Shown: positions 30,101 through 37,910, numbered from the stretch's first letter. The stretch: 39,968 nucleotides of DNA from Candidatus Prevotella equi (GCA_018065145.1 JAGHTW010000080.1:1-39968); one strand, 5' to 3'. The notes: generated by a model not told the origin, from the sequence alone. Translations and numbers: made by a program.

Positions 30101-33100
30101 GCTGCAAGTTTTTCCTCTATTTGTTGTGCATACAGATCGTATTGATTAGCTTTACGTGCAGATTGCTCTGCCGTAAAATATTTTCCTCCTACCTTACCAC
30201 CACCTCTTTCTGCGTTATATGCAAACTTTGCGGCATTTGCTTTTAGTGCTTCAAGACCTTTTTTGTCTGCCTTAAATTCCTTTTTCATCCATTCGGGAAC
30301 GGCACCTGTTGTCTTATAGTCAGTGATAATGGTTATCTTATACTTATTCTTCTTAGCAAGTTCTTTGAGGTAGTTGTTAAGTTCTTTCAAAGGCATATTA
30401 GCCAATCGTGCTTGCTTGGCTAACGTATCTGCCATCTTGGAAAAGGCTGTTCTATAATATTCAGAGCCCCATGCAGCATCCCTCATAGACAAAAGCATCT
30501 CTTTCATATACTTTTGCGCTATCTCAATCTGCCCCTTTGACCAGCCGAGAGCCTTACCCATCTCTTCGATGTACTTGTTCTGCTTCTCGAATTCTGCCTT
30601 CTGGCTTGCTATCGCTTTCCTTAGTTGCTCTTCTGCATCTGAATATTCCTTTGTGCTCTGCTTACCTGCCTTACGCAAATCATTCAGTTTTTGTTGAGCA
30701 CGTTCAACCGCTACAAGTGCCTCAATATCATCTTCGTTAACATGCGCTCTTATCTCAGTTGTGACAACTTCAACATTCTCAAAGTCATTGTCTTCGAGTT
30801 TCTTCTTGAAGTCATCAAATGCCTTATCCATTTGACTATTCTCTTCTTCGAGTATCGCCTGATGGGTAGCCTTCTGTCTCCTGATTTCGTTCTCTTTTTC
30901 AAGAATCTCAGTAAGTTGCTTGTGCTTCTGAGTTAATTCATCAACACCAACTATCTCCTCACCTTCAAGTGTCTTGAAGGTCTGCAATTCAAGTCCATTG
31001 GCTTCAAGAACCTTCTTGAATCCTTTCAATGTGTCTTGATAAGTCTTTGACTTTGCCGCCGCCAATCCCTCTGTGACATACATAGCCTTCAAGGTGTTGA
31101 CATTATTCTTTAATGTTGCTGTTTCCTTGGATATTTCCTCGTTTACTCCCTTGGTCGCATCTTCCATTTTTTCCTTCATGGCTTCAAGGGACTTTTCGGC
31201 TTCGGTCTCGTAAGTAGCAATTTGGTATATGGAATATCCCACCGCCGCTATGCCAGCAGCGATTGCTACGTACGGTACGGACATCATGGCAACCGTCAGT
31301 CCTTTGTATGCAAGTGCCTGAAGATTTATTGCGGCAGTCTGTAGTTTCAATACAAGCGTCTGTGCAGTAGCAGATGCAGTATATGTATTTGTAGCGGCAA
31401 CTGACCTAAATTCCGTCATTGCCGCCCTTGCTCCCTCTACGGCTTTCGCCTTCTCTGCGGCAGCATTTGCCACCAATGCGGTAGTGTTGAGTTTAGTCTT
31501 GGAAGCATTTAACTCTGTGGTTGCAGTGTTGAGTCTTTTTGCTGCAGTTTCCCTGTCCGTTGCTATCTCGTTAAGGTTAGTCTGAATTGCTTCTGCTTTC
31601 TTTGCATCCCCGGATGCCAGAGCTGCGACTAGGTTCTTGGTTTCCTCCCTGAACAATTCATCGTAAGTATCCACCTCTTCCTGTATGGCATCAACCACTG
31701 ACTGATTGACTTCTACAATCGTTTCTGCCGATTTGAGTTCTGCTGCTATACGGAGATTACGCTTGTTGATAATTGCTTCGTCACCTTTTATGATGGCAGT
31801 GTTTGTCGTAAGCAGTTCTTTGTTCGCCTCTGATATAGTCCCAAGTCTTTCGTTTATAGCATCTATTGTCTCCAAAAGGTACTCACCCCCCTTGAATGTG
31901 GCGAACACACCGATAAGACCGAGCATTGCATTCTTTACATTCTCAATAGTCTCTACGGAATAGTCACCCATTGGGGCAATAAATTCACGTACAGCACCGA
32001 TAGCATCAGTAAGTCCTGCCACTGCATCCTTCATTATGACATCAGTGTTACGGAACGTAAGGATAAATCCCTCCCACGCAGAAGATAACATCTTCATCTG
32101 ACCTGCGAGGTTGTTAACCATACGCTCACCCATTTCGCCAGTGGTGTCAACGTTCATGCCCTCTTCTATCTGCCCTTTGAGTTTTAGAATCTCGTCTGCT
32201 TGTTCCTTTAACGTGATGAACTGCGTACCACCACGCGGACCAATCATTTTCATACCGTTGCCAGGGTCGAGACTGCCCATGTTCTTTAACCCGGCAACAA
32301 AATCTTCAAGGGACTTCACCTTTCCCATGCCCTCAATCTTACCTTGTGCTACCTTGGTAAAGATATTTCGCAGAGAGGTCATGGCAGTTGACGCTTCAAC
32401 ACCAGCATTCTTCAAGATACCAAACAGTGCCAATACATCCTGTATCTCCATACCCATTGAGTGTGCCATTGGGCCAAAGGTGGCAAGGTTCTCAGAGATA
32501 GAACGGAAATCAAGTGCAGAACGCATGGTTGCCGTTGCCATAGCATTGGTATAGCGTATTGTCTGCTCTGTATATTCTTCTTCTTGAACACCAAACATAC
32601 GCAGTGCCGCACCTGCCGTTGATGCAGCATTACCCAGATCCGTGCCAACTGACTGAGCAAAGTTCAGTACAGAACCCTCCATTGCGTGAATGTTTGCCTC
32701 GTTGAAACCCAATTTAGACAACTCTGTCTGCAACTGCGTTACTTGTGATGCAGTAAAGACGGTTGAACGACCAAGAGCCTCCGCTGTCTCCATAAAACCC
32801 TGCATCTGCTCATCACCAACACCAAGGATGGCTTGCAGTGTAGAGTTGGCGGCAGTAAAGCTGACGATTGTTCCTACTGATTGCTGAAAGCCTTGTATCG
32901 CTTTCGTTATCGCTTGATATGCCAATGCTCCAGCCGTAAACTGTTGTGCAAAGCGTGATACGCTGGCTGATACTTGGTCAAAGGCTGATGGCTGTTGAGA
33001 GAGGTTATGATTAAGGTTGCTCGCGTCCTGCGATGCCTGTTGCATAGATGCCCCGGCAGACAATGACGTTTGGGAGACACCATTAAGATTCGTGGATGCA

Positions 33101-33348
33101 CCTTTAAGTGATGCACCCATACGGTTAATCTCCTGTGTCAATACCCCAAGGTCGCTTGAAAGACTGTTAACAAGTCCTTGTAACAGTTTCGCTATGCCGT
33201 TTATCTCGTTAGCGAGGTGTGATGAATCTACGTGTACCTCTGCATTAAGTTTGAGGTTGTTTATATATTTCTCAAATTCCTCTACTCTCCTTTGTGCCTC
33301 CAGTACCTGCTGGTAGTCTGCCAGGACTTTGAAACTTAATTCCGCCAT
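27124..33348 (-). CDS. Tail tape measure protein, TP901 type (2074 aa)
   Basis: The N-terminal part is coiled coil with a Ser/Gln-rich zone. The TP901-type tape-measure domain is about residues 150-460 (AYQAITKAIQGFQQSVGTIVSFTAANSTLQAIL through AGVEASTAMTSLRNIFTKVAQG). Hydrophobic segments are about 680-705 (LTVAMMSVPYVAIAAGIAAVGYSIY) and about 1600-1690 (VSQIIGAVLSILDILKEGIGTLISSLISSIFDAIAGLL). Long Lys/Glu coiled coils lie between. No lytic domain seen. At roughly 0.15 nm per residue it would set a tail of about 300 nm. Oddly, it is separated by 17 kb from the chaperone and tail tube genes, with its own late promoter C and terminator. Confidence 0.9.
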   Translation of the reverse strand: MAELSFKVLADYQQVLEAQRRVEEFEKYINNLKLNAEVHVDSSHLANEINGIAKLLQGLVNSLSSDLGVLTQEINRMGASLKGASTNLNGVSQTSLSAGASMQQASQDASNLNHNLSQQPSAFDQVSASVSRFAQQFTAGALAYQAITKAIQGFQQSVGTIVSFTAANSTLQAILGVGDEQMQGFMETAEALGRSTVFTASQVTQLQTELSKLGFNEANIHAMEGSVLNFAQSVGTDLGNAASTAGAALRMFGVQEEEYTEQTIRYTNAMATATMRSALDFRSISENLATFGPMAHSMGMEIQDVLALFGILKNAGVEASTAMTSLRNIFTKVAQGKIEGMGKVKSLEDFVAGLKNMGSLDPGNGMKMIGPRGGTQFITLKEQADEILKLKGQIEEGMNVDTTGEMGERMVNNLAGQMKMLSSAWEGFILTFRNTDVIMKDAVAGLTDAIGAVREFIAPMGDYSVETIENVKNAMLGLIGVFATFKGGEYLLETIDAINERLGTISEANKELLTTNTAIIKGDEAIINKRNLRIAAELKSAETIVEVNQSVVDAIQEEVDTYDELFREETKNLVAALASGDAKKAEAIQTNLNEIATDRETAAKRLNTATTELNASKTKLNTTALVANAAAEKAKAVEGARAAMTEFRSVAATNTYTASATAQTLVLKLQTAAINLQALAYKGLTVAMMSVPYVAIAAGIAAVGYSIYQIATYETEAEKSLEAMKEKMEDATKGVNEEISKETATLKNNVNTLKAMYVTEGLAAAKSKTYQDTLKGFKKVLEANGLELQTFKTLEGEEIVGVDELTQKHKQLTEILEKENEIRRQKATHQAILEEENSQMDKAFDDFKKKLEDNDFENVEVVTTEIRAHVNEDDIEALVAVERAQQKLNDLRKAGKQSTKEYSDAEEQLRKAIASQKAEFEKQNKYIEEMGKALGWSKGQIEIAQKYMKEMLLSMRDAAWGSEYYRTAFSKMADTLAKQARLANMPLKELNNYLKELAKKNKYKITIITDYKTTGAVPEWMKKEFKADKKGLEALKANAAKFAYNAERGGGKVGGKYFTAEQSARKANQYDLYAQQIEEKLAAEAQKKQDEAAKKEQDASAANEARNRREAQKKLAEDRKKWAKEQAELEKQLQKDIDQARIDAMAEGEKKILAQSKHDHQKELDAIEKELKDLEEKQKERMKSLWNQDPDHKKKSDKKKTKNSEAQAGRDAVDFNEEDWKNGTGAYAEGGKYRKEWEKNQEILTLARQKATDKSIALGAKEVESLTKDYQTESEKRIQEVEKTNAIIEQMYEELFKKRKMLEDTNLSDEQRSGIEQQVQNLVNGIERANVKLSSLRHQELQSMYDYLKEYGTVEQQKYAITKEYEQKIAEARAKGDTFEVKKLEKQRDKDVNVKKEQELLSRIDFSTVFGEFGMILEEPLKNAIEDLRAYTKTDDFKSKSPTDQKTIMDALTNAEIKLGASLKDIDMEGIGNALNRYNIAVVNATNAKERETELYKELKSAQKEYEKALKTGKKDLIESAKAKVDDAQIKAAGASAVTQAAVTEQTNATTDLSDKSKKAAEALKGVEGVAKAIASGNASAAWQALPEDARKSVTNALSKVLGQGGNNFVSQIIGAVLSILDILKEGIGTLISSLISSIFDAIAGLLDNILSGDFLVQIGTAIVNGFAKIFDAITFGGFSSWFGGADYSEYEDALNYWGGRLEVWGQAVDKYTDKISKSSGVEAIKNANIAASYLQKSIEGTQDLVKKVLGAGASAGSHTIAHRMWEGSYQGENGRTWHNVAGEISQRYGKNFNNMSDLFTNFTAEELEEIKYQYIDLYNAMDGDARKYYDDLINFATQAEEIQEKLTDNLTQTSFDGMRDSFMNSLLDMESSSEEFAENFQKTMYKAMVNSFVLDEKFNEWLKDWQKRYAKAVEANNTDLLISLNDEAARKNEELREQSQKYAEALGVDDISSSEARGSINAAKAMSEDTANELIGRITAVQLGVERIAAQDISIGAAENALLANLDAKMNAYIEASRETQAQGVGMLESIQDILATSYIELRGINENTSAIVEPIRAMSSEISTMRNKIDTL

Positions 33349-33377
33349 TATCGTCTTTATCTTTGATGTTTAACACG

Positions 33378-33448
33378 CAAAGATATAAAATCACATAATA
33401 ATGGTAAAATAATAAACGGCCTAATTTTTCACTATGTGGTTTAGTGAA
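33378..33448 (-). promoter_or_regulatory. Late promoter C: 21-bp palindrome plus TATCTTTG box (tape measure)
   Basis: Palindrome at 33428-33448 (TTCACTA-N7-TAGTGAA, centre 33438), -7 box TATCTTTG at 33378-33385 on the minus strand, spacing 53 bp. The upstream TTTG position reads TTTT. The leader to the tape measure ATG is about 25 nt. Confidence 0.75.
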
Positions 33449-33485
33449 AAAAAAGACCCCCAATCCACTAAAGGAAAGGAGGTCT
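33447..33485 (-). terminator. Minus-strand terminator upstream of late promoter C (insulator)
   Basis: Minus strand AGACC...TCC loop GGA...GGTCT followed by TTTTTTTT, directly abutting the palindrome of promoter C. It has no minus-strand gene before it, so it probably blocks antisense transcription from entering the tape measure gene. Confidence 0.55.
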
Positions 33486-33538
33486 GATAGATGAAATATG
33501 AGTGATATTATGGTTTTTATGGTACTATTCATGAGATA

Positions 33539-33616
33539 ATGAGTGCGGATGATCTGTTGCGTCTGGCTGACATGGTGCGCAAAGATGTATCTATGGAATT
33601 GGAAAAGGAGGAATAG
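33539..33616 (+). CDS. Possible short peptide gene (25 aa)
   Basis: Reads MSADDLLRLADMVRKDVSME then LEKEE. The reading frame stays open upstream for 11 more codons without an ATG, and the end AAAGGAGGAATAGGT overlaps the ribosome site of the membrane protein gene. It is either a leader peptide or the remnant 3' end of a deleted gene. Low confidence. Confidence 0.3.
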   Translation: MSADDLLRLADMVRKDVSMELEKEE

Positions 33617-33618
33617 GT

Positions 33619-34005
33619 ATGATAGGAATAATACTACTGTTTATTTTATGTGCATTGATTATAGGAGTGCCAATCGCTTTGATACTTCTGATGATATATT
33701 ATTTCATTAACAAGGACTTGAAACCTTTTAAGTATCCGGCATTATCATTCCTGTTTGTTGTGGTTTTTACTATGTGTGTTGCGGTAGATTGCAGCAACAG
33801 GGGAGTTAAAGAACACAACAGAGAACGTTCCGAATCTCTTGCAAAAGGTTATCATATTTACAGTGGCTCACAATTAGACCATTATCGAAAAGAAACCCAT
33901 GTCAACGAGACTGTTTACGATTTTAGCAAGTTTGGTATAGTTATCCCGGTAATTATTTATGCCATAGTAAATGTAAGAAGGAAATCCGAAAAAAGAAAAA
34001 GTTAA
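33619..34005 (+). CDS. Small membrane protein (128 aa)
   Basis: Two N-terminal membrane helices (about 2-30, IGIILLFILCALIIGVPIALILLMIYYFI, and about 41-58, ALSFLFVVVFTMCVAVDC), a periplasmic or cytoplasmic region with YHIYSGSQLDHYRKETHVNETVYDF, and a third helix (about 104-119, FGIVIPVIIYAIVNV) before a basic end. No family recognised. It lies 8 nt before the P63C gene, plus strand. Membrane proteins in this prophage position are often superinfection-exclusion factors; this is inference. Confidence 0.6.
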   Translation: MIGIILLFILCALIIGVPIALILLMIYYFINKDLKPFKYPALSFLFVVVFTMCVAVDCSNRGVKEHNRERSESLAKGYHIYSGSQLDHYRKETHVNETVYDFSKFGIVIPVIIYAIVNVRRKSEKRKS

Positions 34006-34013
34006 GCAGAGGA

Positions 34014-34937
34014 ATGAGTATGAAAAAAGTATTATACAAAGCCATTCATGATGGCATGTTAAAAATCGGTGACAAGGAATTGCCATGCGCAGTGTTGGAT
34101 AATGGTATGAGGGTACTCAGTGCATCATCTATATTTTCTGCGTTCGATAGACCACGAAAAGGTAAGAACAATGAAATTTACAGGGTGGACCAAATGCCAT
34201 CGTTTTTAGATGCCAACAACCTCCAACCATTTGTAAATACGGAACTTATGGAGTGGACCAACTTGATAAGTTACATCGACACTAAAGGCGTTGAGAGAAC
34301 TGGATATAATGGTCACATATTGCGAGGTCTTTGCAAGGTTTACATTGATGCGAACAATGCAGGAACACTGACAAAGCGTCAATTACGATTTGTTCCTATT
34401 GCCGAAACTTTATTGTATGCACTTGCAGATGTTGGTATAGTTGCACTCATTGATGAAGCAACAGGCTATCAGCACGACAGGGAGAAAGACGAGTTGCAGA
34501 AGATTCTTAATGCGTACATCGCTCCAGAGTTATTGCCTTGGCAGAAGAGGTTTCCTGATACGTTTTACAAACATCTGTTTCGATTGAACAAGTGGGAATA
34601 TAGTGTACGTGGTATTCAGAAACGTCCGGGTGTTATAGGTAAATGGACTAATACCATTATCTACAATGAATTGCCGAAAGGTGTCATGGAAGAGCTTAAA
34701 AAGCGCACACCCATCAGTGCATCGGGAAACAAGACTGCACGCTATCATCAGTACCTTACAGTTGATATAGGTGAGCCACATCTTGAAAAGCAGATAGTAA
34801 AGGTTATCACATTGTTTGAAATTTCGGATAATATGCGTGAGTTCTGGTCTCGCTTTGCAAAGATGAAGGAGCGTCAGACGGGGCAGTTGTCTTTGCCGTT
34901 TGAGTTTGACGAGGAAGGACACACAAAGGAGGAATGA
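34014..34937 (+). CDS. P63C-domain protein (307 aa)
   Basis: The C-terminal region matches the phage P63C domain: AYIAPELLPWQKRFPDTFYKHLFRLNKWEYSVRGIQKRPGVIGKWTNTIIYNELPKGVMEELKKRTP then ARYHQYLTVDIGEPHLEKQI (about residues 168-265). The N-terminal part has LPCAVLDNGMRVLSASSIFSAFDRPRKGK. Function of P63C is not established; it occurs widely in phages and prophages, often near regulators. Starts at ATG 34014 with AGAGGA before it; Met3 is an alternative. Normal length for the family. Confidence 0.85.
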   Translation: MSMKKVLYKAIHDGMLKIGDKELPCAVLDNGMRVLSASSIFSAFDRPRKGKNNEIYRVDQMPSFLDANNLQPFVNTELMEWTNLISYIDTKGVERTGYNGHILRGLCKVYIDANNAGTLTKRQLRFVPIAETLLYALADVGIVALIDEATGYQHDREKDELQKILNAYIAPELLPWQKRFPDTFYKHLFRLNKWEYSVRGIQKRPGVIGKWTNTIIYNELPKGVMEELKKRTPISASGNKTARYHQYLTVDIGEPHLEKQIVKVITLFEISDNMREFWSRFAKMKERQTGQLSLPFEFDEEGHTKEE

Positions 34938-35002
34938 GCCGACAATAAAGAATATAGGAAACCATGTGCTGTGATTGTAGAAGTTGTTAAATGATAAAAA
35001 TA

Positions 35003-35071
35003 TTCATTAAACGAGTTAGTGAATAATTATCTGCGTAATGCCATTGGGGGGGGTAATTTTGAGTAACTTTG
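35003..35071 (+). promoter_or_regulatory. Late promoter D: palindrome, G8 tract and TAACTTTG box
   Basis: Imperfect palindrome TTCATTA-N7-TAGTGAA at 35003-35023 (centre 35013); TAACTTTG at 35064-35071; spacing 51 bp rather than 53. A G8 run (35046-35053) lies between. Adding two Gs would restore the 53-bp spacing of the other late promoters, so slippage could tune it. Confidence 0.65.
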
Positions 35072-35115
35072 CAGTGACAAAGCAAAGTGTTTAACAATTT
35101 GATATTTTTATAATC

Positions 35116-35508
35116 ATGGCAAGAAACAGACAAGAAGAAGCAATCCGAGCATGGGCAAGTTCACGCAGAAACAGAGGATTTGATTCAGCAATGCGTGCCT
35201 ATGCAGGTCAAAGACTGCGTAATATGTCACCTGACCCATCATGGTCATTTGATAGATTGCATTCATTTGACAAGAACCTGAACTATGTAGGCGACTTTGC
35301 AAAGGGTAGTCCAGGTTACCGTTATACAGAAATGATGTATAACAAGAACCCTGCAAAGTTCCTTGATGACAGCGAGAAAGGCGAGAGATACCGCAGTCAG
35401 GTAGCAATGCGTGCATCTACGGTGGAAAGCAACAAGAACCCGGAAAGGGCGTTGCGTACTGCACAATACAGACAGACACGTGCCGCAGCAGGTGCCGTAT
35501 CAGGTTAG
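35116..35508 (+). CDS. Small basic protein under late control, probable virion or head component (130 aa)
   Basis: An Arg-rich protein (RNRQEEAIRAWASSRRNRGFDSAMRAYAGQRLRNMSPDP; later YRSQVAMRASTVESNKNPERALRTAQYRQTRAAAGAVSG). No family recognised. The net positive charge and repeated RA/QYR elements suggest interaction with DNA or capsid. Its promoter D carries the late palindrome, so it is likely expressed with the structural genes although it lies on the other strand in an accessory region. Followed by a terminator. Virion association is inference. Confidence 0.6.
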   Translation: MARNRQEEAIRAWASSRRNRGFDSAMRAYAGQRLRNMSPDPSWSFDRLHSFDKNLNYVGDFAKGSPGYRYTEMMYNKNPAKFLDDSEKGERYRSQVAMRASTVESNKNPERALRTAQYRQTRAAAGAVSG

Positions 35509-35541
35509 AAAGCTATAAACTCATAATGTTATCCTTATACA

Positions 35542-35578
35542 CTCCCCTGACAAAGTTGGTTGGACTATGGCAGGGGAG
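35542..35578. terminator. Bidirectional terminator between convergent genes
   Basis: CTCCCCTG-(A)-C (35542-35551) pairs with GCAGGGGAG (35570-35578). It lies between the 3' ends of the plus gene at 35508 and the minus antitoxin gene at 35593. No clear T-run on either side. Confidence 0.55.
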
Positions 35579-35592
35579 ATATTATTATATGG

Positions 35593-35862
35593 TTATTTGA
35601 CTATCGTAATCAAGTCTTCTCCGAGGAAAGCAGAAATCTTGGCGATTGTGGAGAATGTAAAATTATGTGTACCTCCCAACCATCGGCAGACCTCCGCCTG
35701 AGTCTTTCCCATAGCTTTGGCAAAATCTTTTTGGGTCATATTTTTCTGTTTGAGAATATCTGCAAGGCGGTCAGATACCCCCATAGACAAGTCCACCTGC
35801 TTCTTTATGTCAGGTGGTATGTTTGCCAATGCTTCCGTAAAGAATGGTGCTACTCTGTTCAT
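35593..35862 (-). CDS. HigA-like antitoxin with XRE domain (89 aa)
   Basis: The C-terminal two thirds is a helix-turn-helix (about residues 29-86: VSDRLADILKQKNMTQKDFAKAMGKTQAEVCRWLGGTHNFTFSTIAKISAFLGEDLI), preceded by a short N-terminal arm (MNRVAPFFTEALANIPPDIKKQVDLSMG). This is the HigA-type layout with toxin first, antitoxin second. The ATG overlaps the toxin stop (4 nt). It would neutralise the toxin and repress the operon through the palindrome at 36374-36393. The pair could stabilise the prophage or act in defence. Confidence 0.8.
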   Translation of the reverse strand: MNRVAPFFTEALANIPPDIKKQVDLSMGVSDRLADILKQKNMTQKDFAKAMGKTQAEVCRWLGGTHNFTFSTIAKISAFLGEDLITIVK

Positions 35863-36332
35863 AAGTCAAAATTTTTATTGTCAATACCTTCAATAGTTTT
35901 ACCTTCTATTGTGATAGTGCCTTTTTTCAGTGCTACCTTGATTGCTTTATCCAATTTCTGCAATGATATAACATATCCATTCAACTTCTCGTTCTGCTCA
36001 TATCGTGCAGTGTTCTTTACACCACCATTGCCAGCTATAAGAATGTTGTCATTAACTCTGACGCAATACAGTCTTAATTTGCTTGTCTCAATAGGCAAGG
36101 CACAAACACCATCACTCATCTTGCCCTCTGGACGGAAATATCTTTCAAGCATACCTGATGTGTTTAACATATGCTGAATAGCAGAAAGGATTATGTTCAG
36201 GTCCTTGCTGTACGCATCACTGTGTTCAACGATGAATTTCTGAAACTCGCTGTAACTTTCGCCCTCAAAGCAGATTGTGAATAGTCCAGCCTTGTCTGTT
36301 TGTGCCACCTCTTGTATTCTTGCTTTAGCCAT
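35859..36332 (-). CDS. RelE/HigB-superfamily toxin-like protein (157 aa)
   Basis: The start is placed at MAKARIQ (36332); the longer frame (36362) begins inside the promoter box. The RelE-like core is visible: MLERYFRPEGKMSDGVCALPIETSKLRLYCVRVNDNILIAGNGGVKNTARYEQNEKLNGYVISLQKLDKAI (about residues 81-151). This matches phage-derived toxin members, which cleave mRNA at the ribosome. It has a longer N-terminal domain than minimal RelE. The antitoxin follows with a 4-nt overlap. Toxic activity not shown. Confidence 0.7.
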   Translation of the reverse strand: MAKARIQEVAQTDKAGLFTICFEGESYSEFQKFIVEHSDAYSKDLNIILSAIQHMLNTSGMLERYFRPEGKMSDGVCALPIETSKLRLYCVRVNDNILIAGNGGVKNTARYEQNEKLNGYVISLQKLDKAIKVALKKGTITIEGKTIEGIDNKNFDL

Positions 36333-36359
36333 GTTTGTTGTGTATAAAATTTCTTTATG

Positions 36360-36393
36360 CAAAGTTACTAAAAAATTACCTTATAACGTAATT
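36360..36393 (-). promoter_or_regulatory. Promoter and operator of the toxin-antitoxin operon
   Basis: -7 box TAACTTTG (36360-36367, minus). The palindrome AATTAC-N8-GTAATT (36374-36393) lies immediately upstream, where a repressor would block polymerase. No TTTG box found at 20 nt. Confidence 0.65.
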
Positions 36394-36431
36394 TTGTACT
36401 AATTTTAACACACATTTAACACTTTTGTGAT

Positions 36432-37910
36432 TTAGATGTTACTATTCGTCAGATAATCTTTCAAGAGATTATATTTGTCAAGGTTGAAACAGTCCGGGCA
36501 ACGTAACTCGTTCCAGCCAATGACAATGTTGTTGTATCGGTCAAACTCACCATTCTTTTTAGGATATACTACCACTCTCTGCTTGTCTGCAAGAACCAAC
36601 AGACGTGCCTTGCTCTGATTGGCATAAGAACGTCCCTGAGCAAACGCATCGGTTTCCTCCTTTGAGTTCTTCATGTTGTATTTCGCCTCTATAATCACAT
36701 CAGCACGTTTCTCCAATCCGTCCGGGGAAACAGAAGAGCCAAGGATGAAGTCTGCCCTGCCTTTGTCCTTCCTGCCAAGGTGATATGATATTTGACGCTC
36801 GTAGGAGATACCCATTTCTTCGAGAAGAGGTGCAATGAGTTGGTCTTCTACATCGCTCTCTTCCTTCAAGATTACATCCTTTGGTGATTCAGGTGCGAAC
36901 AATTCAGGCAGTTCGGCGGTCACACCTTTATCCCTAAACCATTCACATAATCTCTTATAGTCAGAAGATGATACTGCCCATCCGTTCACTCCCTGCATAT
37001 TTTTTCTAACCAAACTATGTTCAGAGAAGTATTCATCCGCTTTCAGTTCGTCAAGGGTAATGTGTGGCACGTCCTCACGGCATCCCATGAACGAATAGGC
37101 ATAGTAGTAGAAGAATGGGTCTATAAAGCCATCTTCCTCCGCTCTCCATACTGATGTTATCGCACTGACTGGTGTTTTCTCGTAGTGTATCAAGATGTCA
37201 CCTCTTCGGGTGTCGGGATTCATCTGCCAAAAGCGATATTCGGCTTCTTCCTCCTTGTCGTTGCTCTCACCACCTATAAACCATGCGTGCATAGGCTTTG
37301 GCAATGGTTCAGTTTCCTCCTCTTCAAGACTCTTTGGGAAATGGTCATAGATGAATGCGCACAACTCTTCGGGTGACAGTTTGTTGAGTTCACGGAAAGC
37401 GTGGAGTGATTTGCATACACCAAGATAGTAGGCACATCTTCCGGGATAGTCAGAGCGTTTTGGCAAAGGGGGTAACTCCAGATCGTACGTATCAGCAAGT
37501 TTGTAAAGATTCTTGATGTTCAGCGAATAGAGGTTTGGCAGAAACTGTTTTGGATTGAGTGCGAACAAGGCAAATGACAAAGGCAGGTTCATAGACAAAG
37601 CCAAGCGGTAGTTATGGTTCATCTTTCTCTTTATCAGTTCCTCGTAGAAGGTTTCTGCTTCCTCCCATGTCTGCGGTTGCTGTAGCTCGTAATATACGTC
37701 CTCTACATCGTATGTCATTCCTTTTGTGCAAATGACAATCTGCTCCTCGCTAACGTTATTAAGAATACGTGGGTTGTAATGTTCAATTATATCCAAAACA
37801 ACCTCTCCTGGTATATCATACTCTGATGCTTCGGTGAACTGACTTATTGTAGCTTGTCCTCCTTCGGAATGCAGGTAGTTCTCCCAGTTGTGCTTGTTGA
37901 TTTTCTTCAT
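36432..37910 (-). CDS. Putative modification-dependent defence nuclease: EVE-like domain plus PD-(D/E)XK (492 aa)
   Basis: Residues 1-200 are helical and not recognised. Residues about 208-325 read like an EVE/PUA-type domain (HAWFIGGESNDKEEEAEYRFWQMNP, GDILIHYEKTPVSAITSVWRAEED, then NMQGVNGWAVSSSDYKRLCEWF), a fold known to bind modified bases. Residues about 350-460 are a PD-(D/E)XK nuclease of the HsdR-N type: DVEDQLIAPLLEEMG...RADFILG...ADVIIEAKYNM, with Asp and ExK residues. Reader plus nuclease suggests type IV-like restriction of modified phage DNA, adjacent to a toxin-antitoxin pair. The combination is inferred by pattern. Confidence 0.7.
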   Translation of the reverse strand: MKKINKHNWENYLHSEGGQATISQFTEASEYDIPGEVVLDIIEHYNPRILNNVSEEQIVICTKGMTYDVEDVYYELQQPQTWEEAETFYEELIKRKMNHNYRLALSMNLPLSFALFALNPKQFLPNLYSLNIKNLYKLADTYDLELPPLPKRSDYPGRCAYYLGVCKSLHAFRELNKLSPEELCAFIYDHFPKSLEEEETEPLPKPMHAWFIGGESNDKEEEAEYRFWQMNPDTRRGDILIHYEKTPVSAITSVWRAEEDGFIDPFFYYYAYSFMGCREDVPHITLDELKADEYFSEHSLVRKNMQGVNGWAVSSSDYKRLCEWFRDKGVTAELPELFAPESPKDVILKEESDVEDQLIAPLLEEMGISYERQISYHLGRKDKGRADFILGSSVSPDGLEKRADVIIEAKYNMKNSKEETDAFAQGRSYANQSKARLLVLADKQRVVVYPKKNGEFDRYNNIVIGWNELRCPDCFNLDKYNLLKDYLTNSNI

